A stretch of 14,497 bases of DNA from CAZQGJ01 sp964592905 (GTDB lineage: Bacteria > Patescibacteriota > UBA1384 > CAYGGE01): contig CAZQGJ010000020.1 in assembly GCA_964592905.1 (NCBI GenBank), forward strand, positions 1 to 14,497, in the 5' to 3' direction. Position numbers and translations under genes: made by a program. This document shows positions 6,066 to 13,081 of the stretch, one piece after another (position 1 is the first letter of the stretch; every line of letters starts with the position of its first letter). A model generated the notes under the pieces. It had not been told where the DNA came from, searched no databases, and saw only the letters and a program-made list of their open reading frames with translations.

Positions 6066-8554
6066 TAGGGTTTTACCGGTTGTTCAACGATCTTACTGAC
6101 CCCGGTCTTAGAGCGAGAGCTGACTAACTGAAAGGTCAGTTTGGCCCGATAGTCGACCTTGATCCAGCCGGTCTGTTTAGCTAACGGCTGACTGAGGATC
6201 AGGCTGGCGATCGGCTCGGTGACTAAACGATTGACTGTTCTTCGCACCGGTCTGGCACCATACTCACGATCGTAGGCGACGGCGGCCAAGTGCTGTTTCG
6301 CCTTGGCGGTGACCAAGAGCTGATAACCTTGAGCGCTTAACTTTTGGTTGAGGCTGTCGAGCTCTCGATCGACAATGGCCAAAATCGAACTCGCCTCAAG
6401 CGGCGAAAAAACGATTAAATGGTCGAGACGATTCAAAAACTCGGGTCGAAAACGGAGCTTAACCGCCTTGAGAGTGGCAGCTTTAACTAGCGGTAAGCTG
6501 TTATTAGCTGGCGAGTCTAAGCTAAAACCGATCGGAGCGGTTTGACTGAGCTCTTGACTGCCTAGGTTACTCGTCATGATGATAATACAGTGGCTAAAAT
6601 CGGTGACTCGGCCTTGGGCATCAACTAGCCGACCTTCGTCAAGAATTTGCAGTAACAGATTAAAGATATCAGGGTGGGCCTTCTCGATCTCGTCTAGTAG
6701 CACCACCGAATATGGCTGTCGACGGACCGCCTCAGTCAGCTTGCCGCCCTCGTCGTAGCCGACATAGCCGGCCGGCGCACCGACCAGACGGGCAGCGTCG
6801 TGTCGTTCCATGAGGTCGGACATATCAAAAGTCAAAAGCGCCTGCGGAGTGCCGTAGATAACCTGAGCGATGGTTTTAGCCAGCTCGGTCTTGCCGACGC
6901 CAGTCGGGCCCAAGAAAATAAAGCTACCGGCAACTCGATTTGCACCAGTCAGACCAAGCCGATGTCGACGCAGCACGCCGGCTACGGTGGCGATGGCCTC
7001 GCTTTGACCGTAGATGACTTGGCCCAGCTCGGTTTCGAGCTGACGATAAAGCTCTCTTTCGGCGGTATCAAGTAAGCTAACCCGAACACCGCTCAGACGG
7101 CTGACGACCTGTCGGATCAGTTCTGGAGTGACTTGCATGGTCATCGGTTCGGCTGCCTCGGCCTTGAGTAGAGCTAAGCGATGGTCGAGTCGATCGAGAC
7201 GAAGCTTGGCTTCGATTGCCTCTTGGAACTCCTCTTTACGGACTGCCTCGAGTTTGACCGCTTCGAGCTTGGTCCGTTCAGCTTCGAGATCCTGAATTAA
7301 TTGATTAGGTTGGCGCTTGATAGCCAAACTAGCTCCGGCCTCGTCGAGGATATCGATCGCTTTGTCCGGCTGTCGTCGATCGGGTAGATAGCGATTAGCT
7401 AATTCGACTGCCAGGCTCAAGGCCTCGGGCGAGATCTTAATGCCGTGATGCGCTTCAAGGTTCGGGACTAAGCTCTTTAGAATCGCCAAAGTCGTGGCGG
7501 CATCTGGTTCGGTTAGTTGGAGCACCTGAAAACGCCGAGCCAAGGCCGGATGTTTGAGAAAGTGTTTACGATACTCGTCATGAGTGGTCGCGCCGATCAG
7601 CCGTAATTTACCTTTGGCTAAAGCTGGCTTGAGGATATTGGCCGCATCGAGAGAACCTTCAGCCGCTCCGGCGCCGATCAGATTATGAATCTCATCGATA
7701 AAAACGATCACCTGAGGCTCTTTTTCCAGCTCTTCGATCAGGCGCTTAATCCGTTCTTCGAACTGACCGCGATACATCGTCCCAGCGATCAGGCTAGCTA
7801 AGTCGATCTCTAGTAGCTTGAAATTGGTCAGATAGGCTGGCACATCGCCACTGGCTAGTCGATTGGCTAAGCCTTCGATGAGGGCGGTTTTACCGACACC
7901 GGGATCGCTAACGATCAACGGGTTATTTTTCTGACGGCGAGCTAAAGTCTGCATCAAACTCATTAGTTCAGTTTCACGCCCAATAATCGGATCAAACTCA
8001 CCGTTTTTAGCTTTGAGAGTCAGGTCACGCGTAAAGTATTCAATGGCTAGATTTTTTTGCTTTTCGCCGCGTCGCGCCTTGGGCTTAGCGTTATCTAAAC
8101 GGACTAGCTTATCGATCTCGGCAATCTCTTTAAAGAGGGTGCGAAGCTGTTTTTCAATCTGTTTTGGCTCTAGTCCAAGCTGAAAAAGCAGACGATGGGC
8201 TCGGAGCTCTTTTTCGACTAAGATAGCCAGCAGCAGATGTTCAGTATCGATTGACTGATGTTCATACTCGCTAGCTAAGCGGGCCGCTGCCATCAGTAAG
8301 AGTTTGGCGTCAGCGCCTAGGCCCTGACCGTTAGATGGCTGCGCCGCATCAAAGGTGGCAACCAAGCGCACCTGGTCACTATTGAGATCGTATTCGCGTA
8401 AGATCTCGTGGGCAAAGGTTGAGTTTTTGGTGATGATCGCTTCGAGGATATGGCTAGAATCAACGACCGTCTGGTTGGCATCGGCGCCTTTCTGGGCCTC
8501 GACTAAGATCGTTCGTGCCGAATCGGTAAAACGATCAAAGATTGTTTCGTCCAT
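6065..8554 (-). CDS. clpC: ClpC-type AAA+ protease ATPase (Hsp100/Clp)
   Basis: An 829-residue two-ring unfoldase that feeds proteins to ClpP. Domains in order: Clp N-terminal repeats (1-145), AAA1 with Walker A DPGVGKT at 217-223, Walker B VIVFIDE at 282-288 and a pore loop around Tyr261 (GTMYRGQFE), a middle linker at about 411-470 with a UVR-like EEFQEAIEAKLRLDRLDHRL, then AAA2 with Walker A GPTGVGKT at 549-556, pore loop GYVGYDE at 596-602 and Walker B VVLLDEIEKAH near 617-627. An IGF tripeptide at 675-677 matches the ClpP-binding loop, so a ClpP partner is expected elsewhere in the genome. The linker and length favour ClpC over ClpB or ClpA. ATG 8554 comes 3 bases after the nusA stop, and no good Shine-Dalgarno is seen, so translation is probably coupled. 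Confidence 0.95.
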   Translation of the reverse strand: MDETIFDRFTDSARTILVEAQKGADANQTVVDSSHILEAIITKNSTFAHEILREYDLNSDQVRLVATFDAAQPSNGQGLGADAKLLLMAAARLASEYEHQSIDTEHLLLAILVEKELRAHRLLFQLGLEPKQIEKQLRTLFKEIAEIDKLVRLDNAKPKARRGEKQKNLAIEYFTRDLTLKAKNGEFDPIIGRETELMSLMQTLARRQKNNPLIVSDPGVGKTALIEGLANRLASGDVPAYLTNFKLLEIDLASLIAGTMYRGQFEERIKRLIEELEKEPQVIVFIDEIHNLIGAGAAEGSLDAANILKPALAKGKLRLIGATTHDEYRKHFLKHPALARRFQVLQLTEPDAATTLAILKSLVPNLEAHHGIKISPEALSLAVELANRYLPDRRQPDKAIDILDEAGASLAIKRQPNQLIQDLEAERTKLEAVKLEAVRKEEFQEAIEAKLRLDRLDHRLALLKAEAAEPMTMQVTPELIRQVVSRLSGVRVSLLDTAERELYRQLETELGQVIYGQSEAIATVAGVLRRHRLGLTGANRVAGSFIFLGPTGVGKTELAKTIAQVIYGTPQALLTFDMSDLMERHDAARLVGAPAGYVGYDEGGKLTEAVRRQPYSVVLLDEIEKAHPDIFNLLLQILDEGRLVDAQGRVTDFSHCIIIMTSNLGSQELSQTAPIGFSLDSPANNSLPLVKAATLKAVKLRFRPEFLNRLDHLIVFSPLEASSILAIVDRELDSLNQKLSAQGYQLLVTAKAKQHLAAVAYDREYGARPVRRTVNRLVTEPIASLILSQPLAKQTGWIKVDYRAKLTFQLVSSRSKTGVSKIVEQPVKP

Positions 8555-8557
8555 TTT

Positions 8558-9805
8558 TTAACTTTCTCGAGATTCGGGCGCCTCGGTCACATCGGTCACT
8601 TCGCTTGTGGTCTCAGTTTCAGTCTCGGTGGCTGGCGCCGTTTCTGTATCGGCTTCGATCTCGGGCTCAGACTCAGTTGCAGTTTCAATTTCAGGCGCTG
8701 TTTCAGCGACGATCTCGTCGGCTACTGGCGTTGCCTCCGTTTTTACCTCTGCCTCTTCGTCAGTTTGACCTTCGCGTAAGATATCGATTGAGTAACCAGT
8801 TAATTTCGAGGCGAGACGGACATTCTGACCACCTCGACCGATAGAGAGAGAGAGTTGCTCCTCTTCGATCTCGACAGTGGCTCGATGAGTCTCTTCATCG
8901 ATTTTAATCGATAGCGGCTTAGCCGGAGCTAAGGCGTTGGCAATAAAGCGCTCGGGATCGGTGCTGTGTAGAATGATATCGATCTTTTCATCGCCAATCT
9001 CAGCCAGAACGGCCTGGACTCGGCTACCGCGTTGACCAACGCAAGAACCGACTGGGTCAATCCCCTCTTGGTGAGCGGTGACGGCCATCTTGGTTCGGCC
9101 GCCAGCTTCGCGAGCGATAGCCACGATCTCGACGACTTCAGAGGCGATCTCTGGTACTTCGAGGGCAAAGAGCGCTTTGATAAAACCAGTGTCAGCGCGC
9201 GAGACGATAACTTTGGGTCCCTTGGCAGTCTCTTCGACGCCTTGAATGTAGACCTTAATTCGCTGACCAATATAGTAGCGTTCATTTTTGATTTGACCGG
9301 TCGGCAGCATCAAGGCGTTAATCTTGCCCAGGTTGACGATCACAATATCGCCCTCGATCTGTTGAATATTACCGTTGACCAAGGTGTTTTCTTTTTCTTT
9401 AAACTCAGCGTAGAGCATCTCGCGCTCGGCCTCGCGGAGTCTTTGGATGATAACTTGTTTGGCAGTTTGAGCGGCGATGCGGCCAAAATCAGCGTGAACT
9501 GGTAGCGGTCGCTCGACCTCTTCGCCAATCTCGGCTGATTTGCGCACCTTGCGGGCCTCGAGCAGAGTGATTTGATGAGCCGGTTCCTCGATCAAGGCAT
9601 CTTCGACAATGGAAAAGACCTCAAACATCTTGGTATCGAGGGTTTCGGGGTCGAATTCAGCTCGAATAACCTGGTCTGGTGTACCGTAGTCTTTACGGTA
9701 GGCGGCGGCTAAAGCTGCTTCGATCGTTTCGAGAATGATTGCGGTATCGAGACCTTTTTCGTCGGCAATCTGGTTGATTGCGGCCATCAGGGGTGAAGTT
9801 GCCAT
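8558..9805 (-). CDS. nusA: Transcription termination/antitermination factor NusA with acidic tail
   Basis: Binds RNA polymerase and modulates pausing, termination and antitermination. I place the start at ATG 9805 (MATSPLMAAINQIADEKGLD, the usual NusA N-terminus), since AGGAG at 9810-9814 precedes it; an ATG at 9820 has no ribosome site. The 415-residue protein has the N-terminal polymerase-binding domain (1-120), an S1 domain at about 138-205 (NTLVNGNIQQIEGDIVIVNLG), KH1 with DPVGSCVGQRGSRVQAV and KH2 with LSLSIGRGGQNVRLASKL. The last 75 or so residues are an acidic Glu/Thr/Ala-rich tail (ETETETTSEV), probably disordered. The usual neighbours rimP, ylxR and infB are absent; clpC and rel follow instead. 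It is first gene of this operon. Confidence 0.96.
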   Translation of the reverse strand: MATSPLMAAINQIADEKGLDTAIILETIEAALAAAYRKDYGTPDQVIRAEFDPETLDTKMFEVFSIVEDALIEEPAHQITLLEARKVRKSAEIGEEVERPLPVHADFGRIAAQTAKQVIIQRLREAEREMLYAEFKEKENTLVNGNIQQIEGDIVIVNLGKINALMLPTGQIKNERYYIGQRIKVYIQGVEETAKGPKVIVSRADTGFIKALFALEVPEIASEVVEIVAIAREAGGRTKMAVTAHQEGIDPVGSCVGQRGSRVQAVLAEIGDEKIDIILHSTDPERFIANALAPAKPLSIKIDEETHRATVEIEEEQLSLSIGRGGQNVRLASKLTGYSIDILREGQTDEEAEVKTEATPVADEIVAETAPEIETATESEPEIEADTETAPATETETETTSEVTDVTEAPESRES

Positions 9806-9832
9806 TGCGCTCCTTTGCATAGTTGCGTTTTA

Positions 9833-9860
9833 ATCATAGGACTTGTGAAAATAAAAACAA
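9833..9860 (-). promoter_or_regulatory. Possible second nusA promoter
   Basis: Minus strand TTGTTT (9855-9860), 16-base spacer, TATGAT (9833-9838), about 28 bases before the nusA ATG. Weaker at -35 than the upstream promoter. It lies inside the 7-mer repeat region, so those repeats could be operators for it. Confidence 0.35.
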
Positions 9861-9876
9861 GTCTAAATTGACTTGT
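9840..9876 (-). promoter_or_regulatory. nusA leader element: three copies of a 7-mer giving alternative hairpins
   Basis: In transcript order (minus strand): ACAAGTC (9870-9876), a 6-base loop, GACTTGT (9857-9863), a 10-base T-rich stretch, ACAAGTC (9840-9846). The first pair makes a perfect 7-bp hairpin followed directly by a T-rich run, like a weak intrinsic terminator. The second pair makes a competing hairpin that puts the T-run in its loop. It lies between the predicted start from the consensus promoter (about 9879) and the nusA start. It could be an attenuator or, as DNA, an operator for a dimeric regulator. The function is inferred; the repeats are plain in the sequence. Confidence 0.55.
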
Positions 9877-9885
9877 CTATACCAA

Positions 9886-9914
9886 ATCTTAGCCTTTTTG
9901 TCAGCCTTTGTCAA
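9886..9914 (-). promoter_or_regulatory. Consensus promoter of the nusA-clpC-rel operon
   Basis: Minus strand -35 TTGACA (9909-9914, exact consensus), 17-base spacer, -10 TAAGAT (9886-9891). Predicted start near 9879. It is the best sigma-70-type promoter in this stretch. Confidence 0.75.
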
Positions 9915-9926
9915 TCGTATCGTGTG

Positions 9927-9950
9927 CTTAATTAGGCATGTTTAATTAAG
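9927..9950. repeat. AT-rich inverted repeat upstream of the nusA promoter
   Basis: Perfect 8-base arms CTTAATTA (9927-9934) and TAATTAAG (9943-9950) with an 8-base centre. It covers the stop codon of the histidine phosphatase gene (9942-9944) and lies 13 bases upstream of the nusA -35 box. It could be an operator, an UP-element-like AT-rich site or a weak transcript end; no T-run follows on the minus strand. Confidence 0.5.
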
Positions 9951-10574
9951 ACGGATTAGCTCGATCTCTTGGCCAGGATTAATAGCCTGACTACTGCTAA
10001 AGAGCTTGATCGCTTGCCAGTCAAGCAACCAAGCGCTGGCATTGGCTACTTTAGGCTCTAAGATATCGCGATTACGTATCGGGAGAGCCTGAAAGACAAC
10101 ATTGAGCCAGTGTCCATGGCTGACTATCAGAGTCGGGCGCCCGTTACTGGCATGTAGCCAGTGCGTCAGGGCTAGGTGAGCTCGTTCGCGGACGCGCTGA
10201 TCTAATTCGTAGCCATGTTCTTTAAGCACATCGCGACTTTTCGTCAGGTCGGCGGTCATCGCGTCGATTGCTTGGTCTTTGGCCAGGCCCTCGTAGCTAC
10301 CGCCGCTTCGTTCACGCAAATCTGGGTCAAGCTCGAGTTCAACCGGCCACTGCTTTTGCAGAGCCTGGGCCGTCGCCCGAGCCCGAGTTAGGTCCGAGCT
10401 GACGATGAGTTCGGGTGGTTCAACTATTAGTTTGGCGTGTCGCGAGAGCTTATCGGCGAGCTCTTCGGCCTGTTTCTGACCGGCTTTAGAGAGTGGGTAA
10501 TCTTTTTGGCCCTGAAAGATGCCCTGAAGGTTACCAGTACTTTCGGCGTGTCGAATTAATACAAGGTAGCTCAT
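9942..10574 (-). CDS. Histidine phosphatase family protein (phosphoglycerate mutase-like)
   Basis: A 210-residue protein of the branch-1 histidine phosphatase superfamily. The nucleophile is His9 in LIRHAEST (with Arg8), then SSDLTRARATAQ gives Arg64, LRERSGGSYEG supplies the acid Glu88, and VSHGH supplies the second catalytic His153. Members hydrolyse phosphate monoesters through a phosphohistidine; substrates range from sugar phosphates to nucleotides and cobalamin intermediates, and the sequence does not decide which. The G-S-Y-E-G form is typical of phosphatases rather than glycolytic mutases, as is the small size. The ATG overlaps the upstream endonuclease-fold gene as ATGA, so the two are translated together. 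It ends 28 bases before the nusA -35 box. Confidence 0.9.
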   Translation of the reverse strand: MSYLVLIRHAESTGNLQGIFQGQKDYPLSKAGQKQAEELADKLSRHAKLIVEPPELIVSSDLTRARATAQALQKQWPVELELDPDLRERSGGSYEGLAKDQAIDAMTADLTKSRDVLKEHGYELDQRVRERAHLALTHWLHASNGRPTLIVSHGHWLNVVFQALPIRNRDILEPKVANASAWLLDWQAIKLFSSSQAINPGQEIELIRLN

Positions 10575-11281
10575 CGTAGTGAGAGCTCAGCGGTAATGGC
10601 TAAATGATCGCTGACTCCAGATAGCAACTGGACTGATTCGACCTCGATATTGTCGGTCGTGAACAGTCCATCGACTACGTAGGGCAACGGTCCGGCCCGA
10701 TGCAGCTCTCCATCAATGGTCGAAGTAATAGAGGCTGGGATATGAGAGCGATACTTGGCCTCGAGTAGTGCGTAAACGCTATCCCCTCTCGGTGAATTGA
10801 AGTCTCCGGCCAGGATTAGGCGCGGATAACTCTCGAGCTGTCTTAGTAGTAGCTGCATATTGACGAGCTGTTCAGCTGTGACGCGACCAAGATTAGACCA
10901 AGTAAAGTGGGTGGTTGCCACCGAGAGCCTCTGATCGCCTACTATTAGGTCTAAGATGAGGGCAACAGAGCGCGGTCTGGAGCTATGAACATGGGCTAGT
11001 TCTGGAATCTCCCCATGACCAAGATCGTAGTCCAAAATAGTCGCCCGCTCGTAGGGGTAGCGACTAAAGATGGCGATACCATCAATCTGGCCATTGGCGC
11101 GATATTTCAGTCGAGGCACATACTCGCCTTGCCAACCGTACTGTTGGCGTAAGCGCCAAAAGTCCTCGATAAATAACTCTTGTAAACAGATAATCTCTGG
11201 CCCCCATTGACTGAATAGGGCTTCGATGGCCGGCCAGTGTTTATCTTGTTCTATATTGAGGGAGAGTAGCTTAATCGTCAT
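10571..11281 (-). CDS. Endonuclease/exonuclease/phosphatase (EEP) fold hydrolase
   Basis: A 236-residue protein of the Mg-dependent EEP superfamily (DNase I, exonuclease III, inositol phosphatases, sphingomyelinases). From ATG 11281 the metal and catalytic positions are Asn9 (LSLNIE), Glu35 (ICLQEL), His125 (ATTHFTW), Asp160 and Asn162 (LAGDFNSPRGD), and the SDH at 224-226 (GVSDHLAI). I prefer ATG 11281 because it overlaps the upstream stop as ATGA; a TTG at 11296 would add five residues. No signal peptide or extra domains are seen, so it is probably cytoplasmic. A substrate, DNA or a phosphoester, cannot be assigned. It sits between a small membrane protein gene and a histidine phosphatase gene, which hints at phosphoester metabolism. 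Confidence 0.88.
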   Translation of the reverse strand: MTIKLLSLNIEQDKHWPAIEALFSQWGPEIICLQELFIEDFWRLRQQYGWQGEYVPRLKYRANGQIDGIAIFSRYPYERATILDYDLGHGEIPELAHVHSSRPRSVALILDLIVGDQRLSVATTHFTWSNLGRVTAEQLVNMQLLLRQLESYPRLILAGDFNSPRGDSVYALLEAKYRSHIPASITSTIDGELHRAGPLPYVVDGLFTTDNIEVESVQLLSGVSDHLAITAELSLR

Positions 11282-11565
11282 TTGCCCCAACGCCAACGTG
11301 GTTTCTCTCCAGTTAGATAACAGAGAGCGATTAAGAGGCCGGTCAGTAAGATTATCGGCAAGAAATAGCTATAAATTAAGTAGCTGTTACTGGCTTTAGT
11401 CGGATCGAGCTGACCGACCAAAACAAAGATTAAGAGCAGATAGATTGTCAGACTTAGCCAACCTGGCCAGCGTTGTGGTGTCCAGCCCCAGCCGTAAAGC
11501 TTAGCGCTAAACCAGCGTTTTTGAGGGTCCTGACCGATTGAGCGTAGCGTCTCTATTAGTTTCAT
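11278..11565 (-). CDS. Small two-helix membrane protein, uncharacterised
   Basis: A 95-residue protein with an Arg/Trp-rich amphipathic N-terminus (WFSAKLYGWGWTPQRWPGW, residues 18-36), two hydrophobic helices at about 37-53 (LSLTIYLLLIFVLVG) and 65-86 (SYFLPIILLTGLLIALCYLTG), and a basic C-terminus (EKPRWRWGK). The KLYGWGWTP motif resembles small hypothetical membrane proteins of uncultured bacteria; I know no function for them. It is the first gene of an operon with the EEP hydrolase and histidine phosphatase (ATGA overlap). No Shine-Dalgarno is seen before ATG 11565, and a TATAAT box lies only 6 bases upstream, so the message may be leaderless. The sigma factor gene is divergent from it. 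Confidence 0.75.
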   Translation of the reverse strand: MKLIETLRSIGQDPQKRWFSAKLYGWGWTPQRWPGWLSLTIYLLLIFVLVGQLDPTKASNSYLIYSYFLPIILLTGLLIALCYLTGEKPRWRWGK

Positions 11566-11568
11566 AGC

Positions 11569-11597
11569 TTGATTATAGCGGAAAGATAACGTATATT
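11569..11597 (+). promoter_or_regulatory. Promoter of the sigma factor gene
   Basis: Plus strand -35 TTGATT (11569-11574), 17-base spacer, -10 TATATT (11592-11597), with a predicted start near 11604 and a leader of about 55 bases ending in AAAGGAG (11644-11650). It overlaps the divergent -10 box at 11572-11577, so the two promoters should compete for polymerase. Confidence 0.5.
11572..11577 (-). promoter_or_regulatory. -10 box of a probable leaderless promoter for the 11565 operon
   Basis: Exact TATAAT on the minus strand, 6 bases upstream of ATG 11565, so transcription would begin at or next to the start codon. The -35 region (TCGAAT at a 17-base spacing) is poor. It overlaps the -35 side of the divergent sigma-factor promoter. 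Confidence 0.45.
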
Positions 11598-11659
11598 CGA
11601 GTCGTCTTTATACCTGACGGTATGAAGCAGGCTGTACCTCTACAAAGGAGAAATGGTTG

Positions 11660-12457
11660 ATGAGCCCGTTTGCTCACCCCGATACTCACCCCGATCATGA
11701 CTTTCTGGAGCTCTGGTGCCAATATCGGGACGGTGGCCGTCGAGGTAATGAGGCAGCTGAGATAATCTTGAAGCGTTATCATGGTTGGCTGTTCAAACTC
11801 GTCTTGAAATTAGGTGCTGAACCAAGTGATCGTGATGATCTGTTGGTAGCCGCCCAGTGCGGCCTAGTAATAGCTCTAGCCAAATGGGATCCAGAGCGTC
11901 AGGTCAAATTCATCACCTTTGCCACGCATTGGATCATGAACGAGCTCTGGCGAGAACTGGCTCGACTGCGCAGGATCATCTTGCCGCCTAAGCTGACGAC
12001 GAATGCTAGTCGTATCAGGAGAATGACTGAAGAATGGATGCGGACGCACACAGAGCCTCCTGTCGAAGAGGAGATCTGTAGCCTGACAGGCTTGACATCC
12101 GCCGATGTCAGATATGCACTTCAATCAGTGCCGAGCTGTGTCACTTTGGCTGACGTTGTCCGTCCAGACGAGACCCCAGATGCTTGGCTTGAGCGGTATC
12201 AACCAGCCTTGCCCCCCCGACAGGTAGAAGACGAGGTCGTTCATGAGCATACCTTGAACGAAATTTGTCTCGTCCTTTGTGAGTTGGATGCTCGGCTAGT
12301 AACTGTGCTTGCACTGCGCTATGGATTGTCTGGAGCAGCGCCCGTAAGCTTTAAGGAGATCGCCAAGCATCTAAGGGCATCTGAATCGACAGTTCGCCAC
12401 TGGCACGACAGAGCGATAGAGCGTCTAAAGCGCCTTCTGGCTGAGCCGAAAGGTTAA
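11660..12457 (+). CDS. Sigma-70 family RNA polymerase sigma factor (alternative sigma)
   Basis: A 265-residue sigma factor. Start ATG 11660 has AAAGGAG 9 bases upstream; a TTG directly before it is possible. Region 2 spans about 31-101 (DDLLVAAQCGLVIALAKWDPERQVKFITFATHWIMNELWREL), like the GL..A...FDP..G..F.TYA..WI core of group 2/3 sigmas. Region 3 is at about 105-155 (RIILPPKL, then PPVEEEICSLTGLTSADVRYALQ), and region 4 at about 205-262 has a helix-turn-helix (SFKEIAKHLRASESTVRHWHDRAIERLKRLL). Region 1.1 is absent. A region 3 argues against an ECF factor; a group 3-type alternative sigma is most likely. No anti-sigma factor is recognisable next door, although the divergent two-helix membrane protein is a possible candidate by position only. 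The gene ends in a strong terminator. Confidence 0.88.
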   Translation: MSPFAHPDTHPDHDFLELWCQYRDGGRRGNEAAEIILKRYHGWLFKLVLKLGAEPSDRDDLLVAAQCGLVIALAKWDPERQVKFITFATHWIMNELWRELARLRRIILPPKLTTNASRIRRMTEEWMRTHTEPPVEEEICSLTGLTSADVRYALQSVPSCVTLADVVRPDETPDAWLERYQPALPPRQVEDEVVHEHTLNEICLVLCELDARLVTVLALRYGLSGAAPVSFKEIAKHLRASESTVRHWHDRAIERLKRLLAEPKG

Positions 12458-12469
12458 GCACAACTCTTT

Positions 12470-12498
12470 GGCCCCCGATAATCGGGGGCCACTTTTTT
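12470..12498 (+). terminator. Rho-independent terminator of the sigma factor gene
   Basis: A 9-bp GC-rich stem (GGCCCCCGA and its complement, 12470-12490) with a 3-base loop, followed by ACTTTTTT on the plus strand. It starts 12 bases after the sigma stop codon. The minus side has no T-run after the stem, so it acts mainly on plus-strand transcripts. Confidence 0.93.
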
Positions 12499-12513
12499 AC
12501 CCATAATTAGAGA

Positions 12514-12978
12514 TTAAACCTGTCTCTCTTCGCAAAGCTCTCTCAATATATTCAAGGCCTTGGGCCACATCGTCTCGAACATCTCTTTCATTGCTTGACT
12601 AGCTGGGCTAGCCGGCATAGTTAGGTCGATAGTTAATAAGGTCTGGTTCCCCTGTTCCGTAAAAGTGTAGTTTTCGAAAGCCGGCGTCCACTGCTTGACT
12701 GAAGCGCTAGTCGTATCTTCGATACCGCCGTGAATCTCTCCCAAGTGCTCGATCGAGATAAATCGCTCGGGAACATTCTTAACGATTTGAGAAGTCATGC
12801 CCGAGCCGTCAGAGGCTAAAAACTTGATCTTACTCCCCTCTTCCCACGATCCCTCGTAGTATGAGGTAGGTTCAAAGGCGGCCGTCCAAGTTTTGTAACT
12901 CTCTTGTTCTAACATCTTATCCCAGACTGTTTCAACCGGGGCATTGATAGTGATCTCGAAATGCAATGATTCAGTCAT
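12514..12978 (-). CDS. SRPBCC / AHSA1-like domain protein
   Basis: A 154-residue single-domain protein of the START-like superfamily: it opens with FEITINAPVETVWDKMLEQESYKTWTAAFEP, has a GSWEEGSKIKFLA strand, ERFISIEHLGEI and an NYTFTEQGNQTLLTIDLTMP section, and closes with a long helix (QAMKEMFETMWPKALNILREL). Such proteins form a hydrophobic cavity for small ligands and include homologues of the Hsp90 co-chaperone Aha1 domain; many bacterial members have no known substrate. ATG 12978 has AGGAG about 8 bases upstream. It is convergent with the sigma factor gene and divergent from the YopX gene, with an inverted repeat in between. In some bacteria such genes sit with an ArsR regulator, but none is seen here. 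Confidence 0.88.
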   Translation of the reverse strand: MTESLHFEITINAPVETVWDKMLEQESYKTWTAAFEPTSYYEGSWEEGSKIKFLASDGSGMTSQIVKNVPERFISIEHLGEIHGGIEDTTSASVKQWTPAFENYTFTEQGNQTLLTIDLTMPASPASQAMKEMFETMWPKALNILRELCEERQV

Positions 12979-13017
12979 GGTAGGATCTCCTATATATCGC
13001 TTAGTATCTACACAGTT

Positions 13018-13045
13018 ATTTTAACATATGGAGATTAGTTAAAAT
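13018..13045. repeat. 8-bp inverted repeat between divergent genes (candidate operator)
   Basis: Perfect arms ATTTTAAC (13018-13025) and GTTAAAAT (13038-13045) around a 12-base centre, in the 103-base space between the SRPBCC gene and the YopX gene. The position suits an operator for a dimeric regulator acting on both genes. I see no convincing pair of -35/-10 boxes for either gene here. Confidence 0.45.
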
Positions 13046-13081
13046 TCACCAATCGAACAGAAGTAATGATATGGTGGAATT

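Noticed and set aside
8542..8844. Plus-strand 100-residue Arg/Leu/Phe-rich frame
   Set aside because: Complement of the Glu/Thr-rich NusA tail; low-complexity shadow without a ribosome site.
9032..9505. Plus-strand frame of 157 codons inside nusA
   Set aside because: Antisense to the S1/KH domains; an open shadow frame caused by base composition.
9806..9820. Upstream nusA start at 9820
   Set aside because: No ribosome binding site precedes it, and the AGGAG between it and the 9805 ATG fits the latter.
10571..11280. UGA recoding as glycine, as in some candidate phyla
   Set aside because: TGA ends genes in natural ATGA overlaps here (10571-10574 and 11278-11281), and proteins end at expected lengths.
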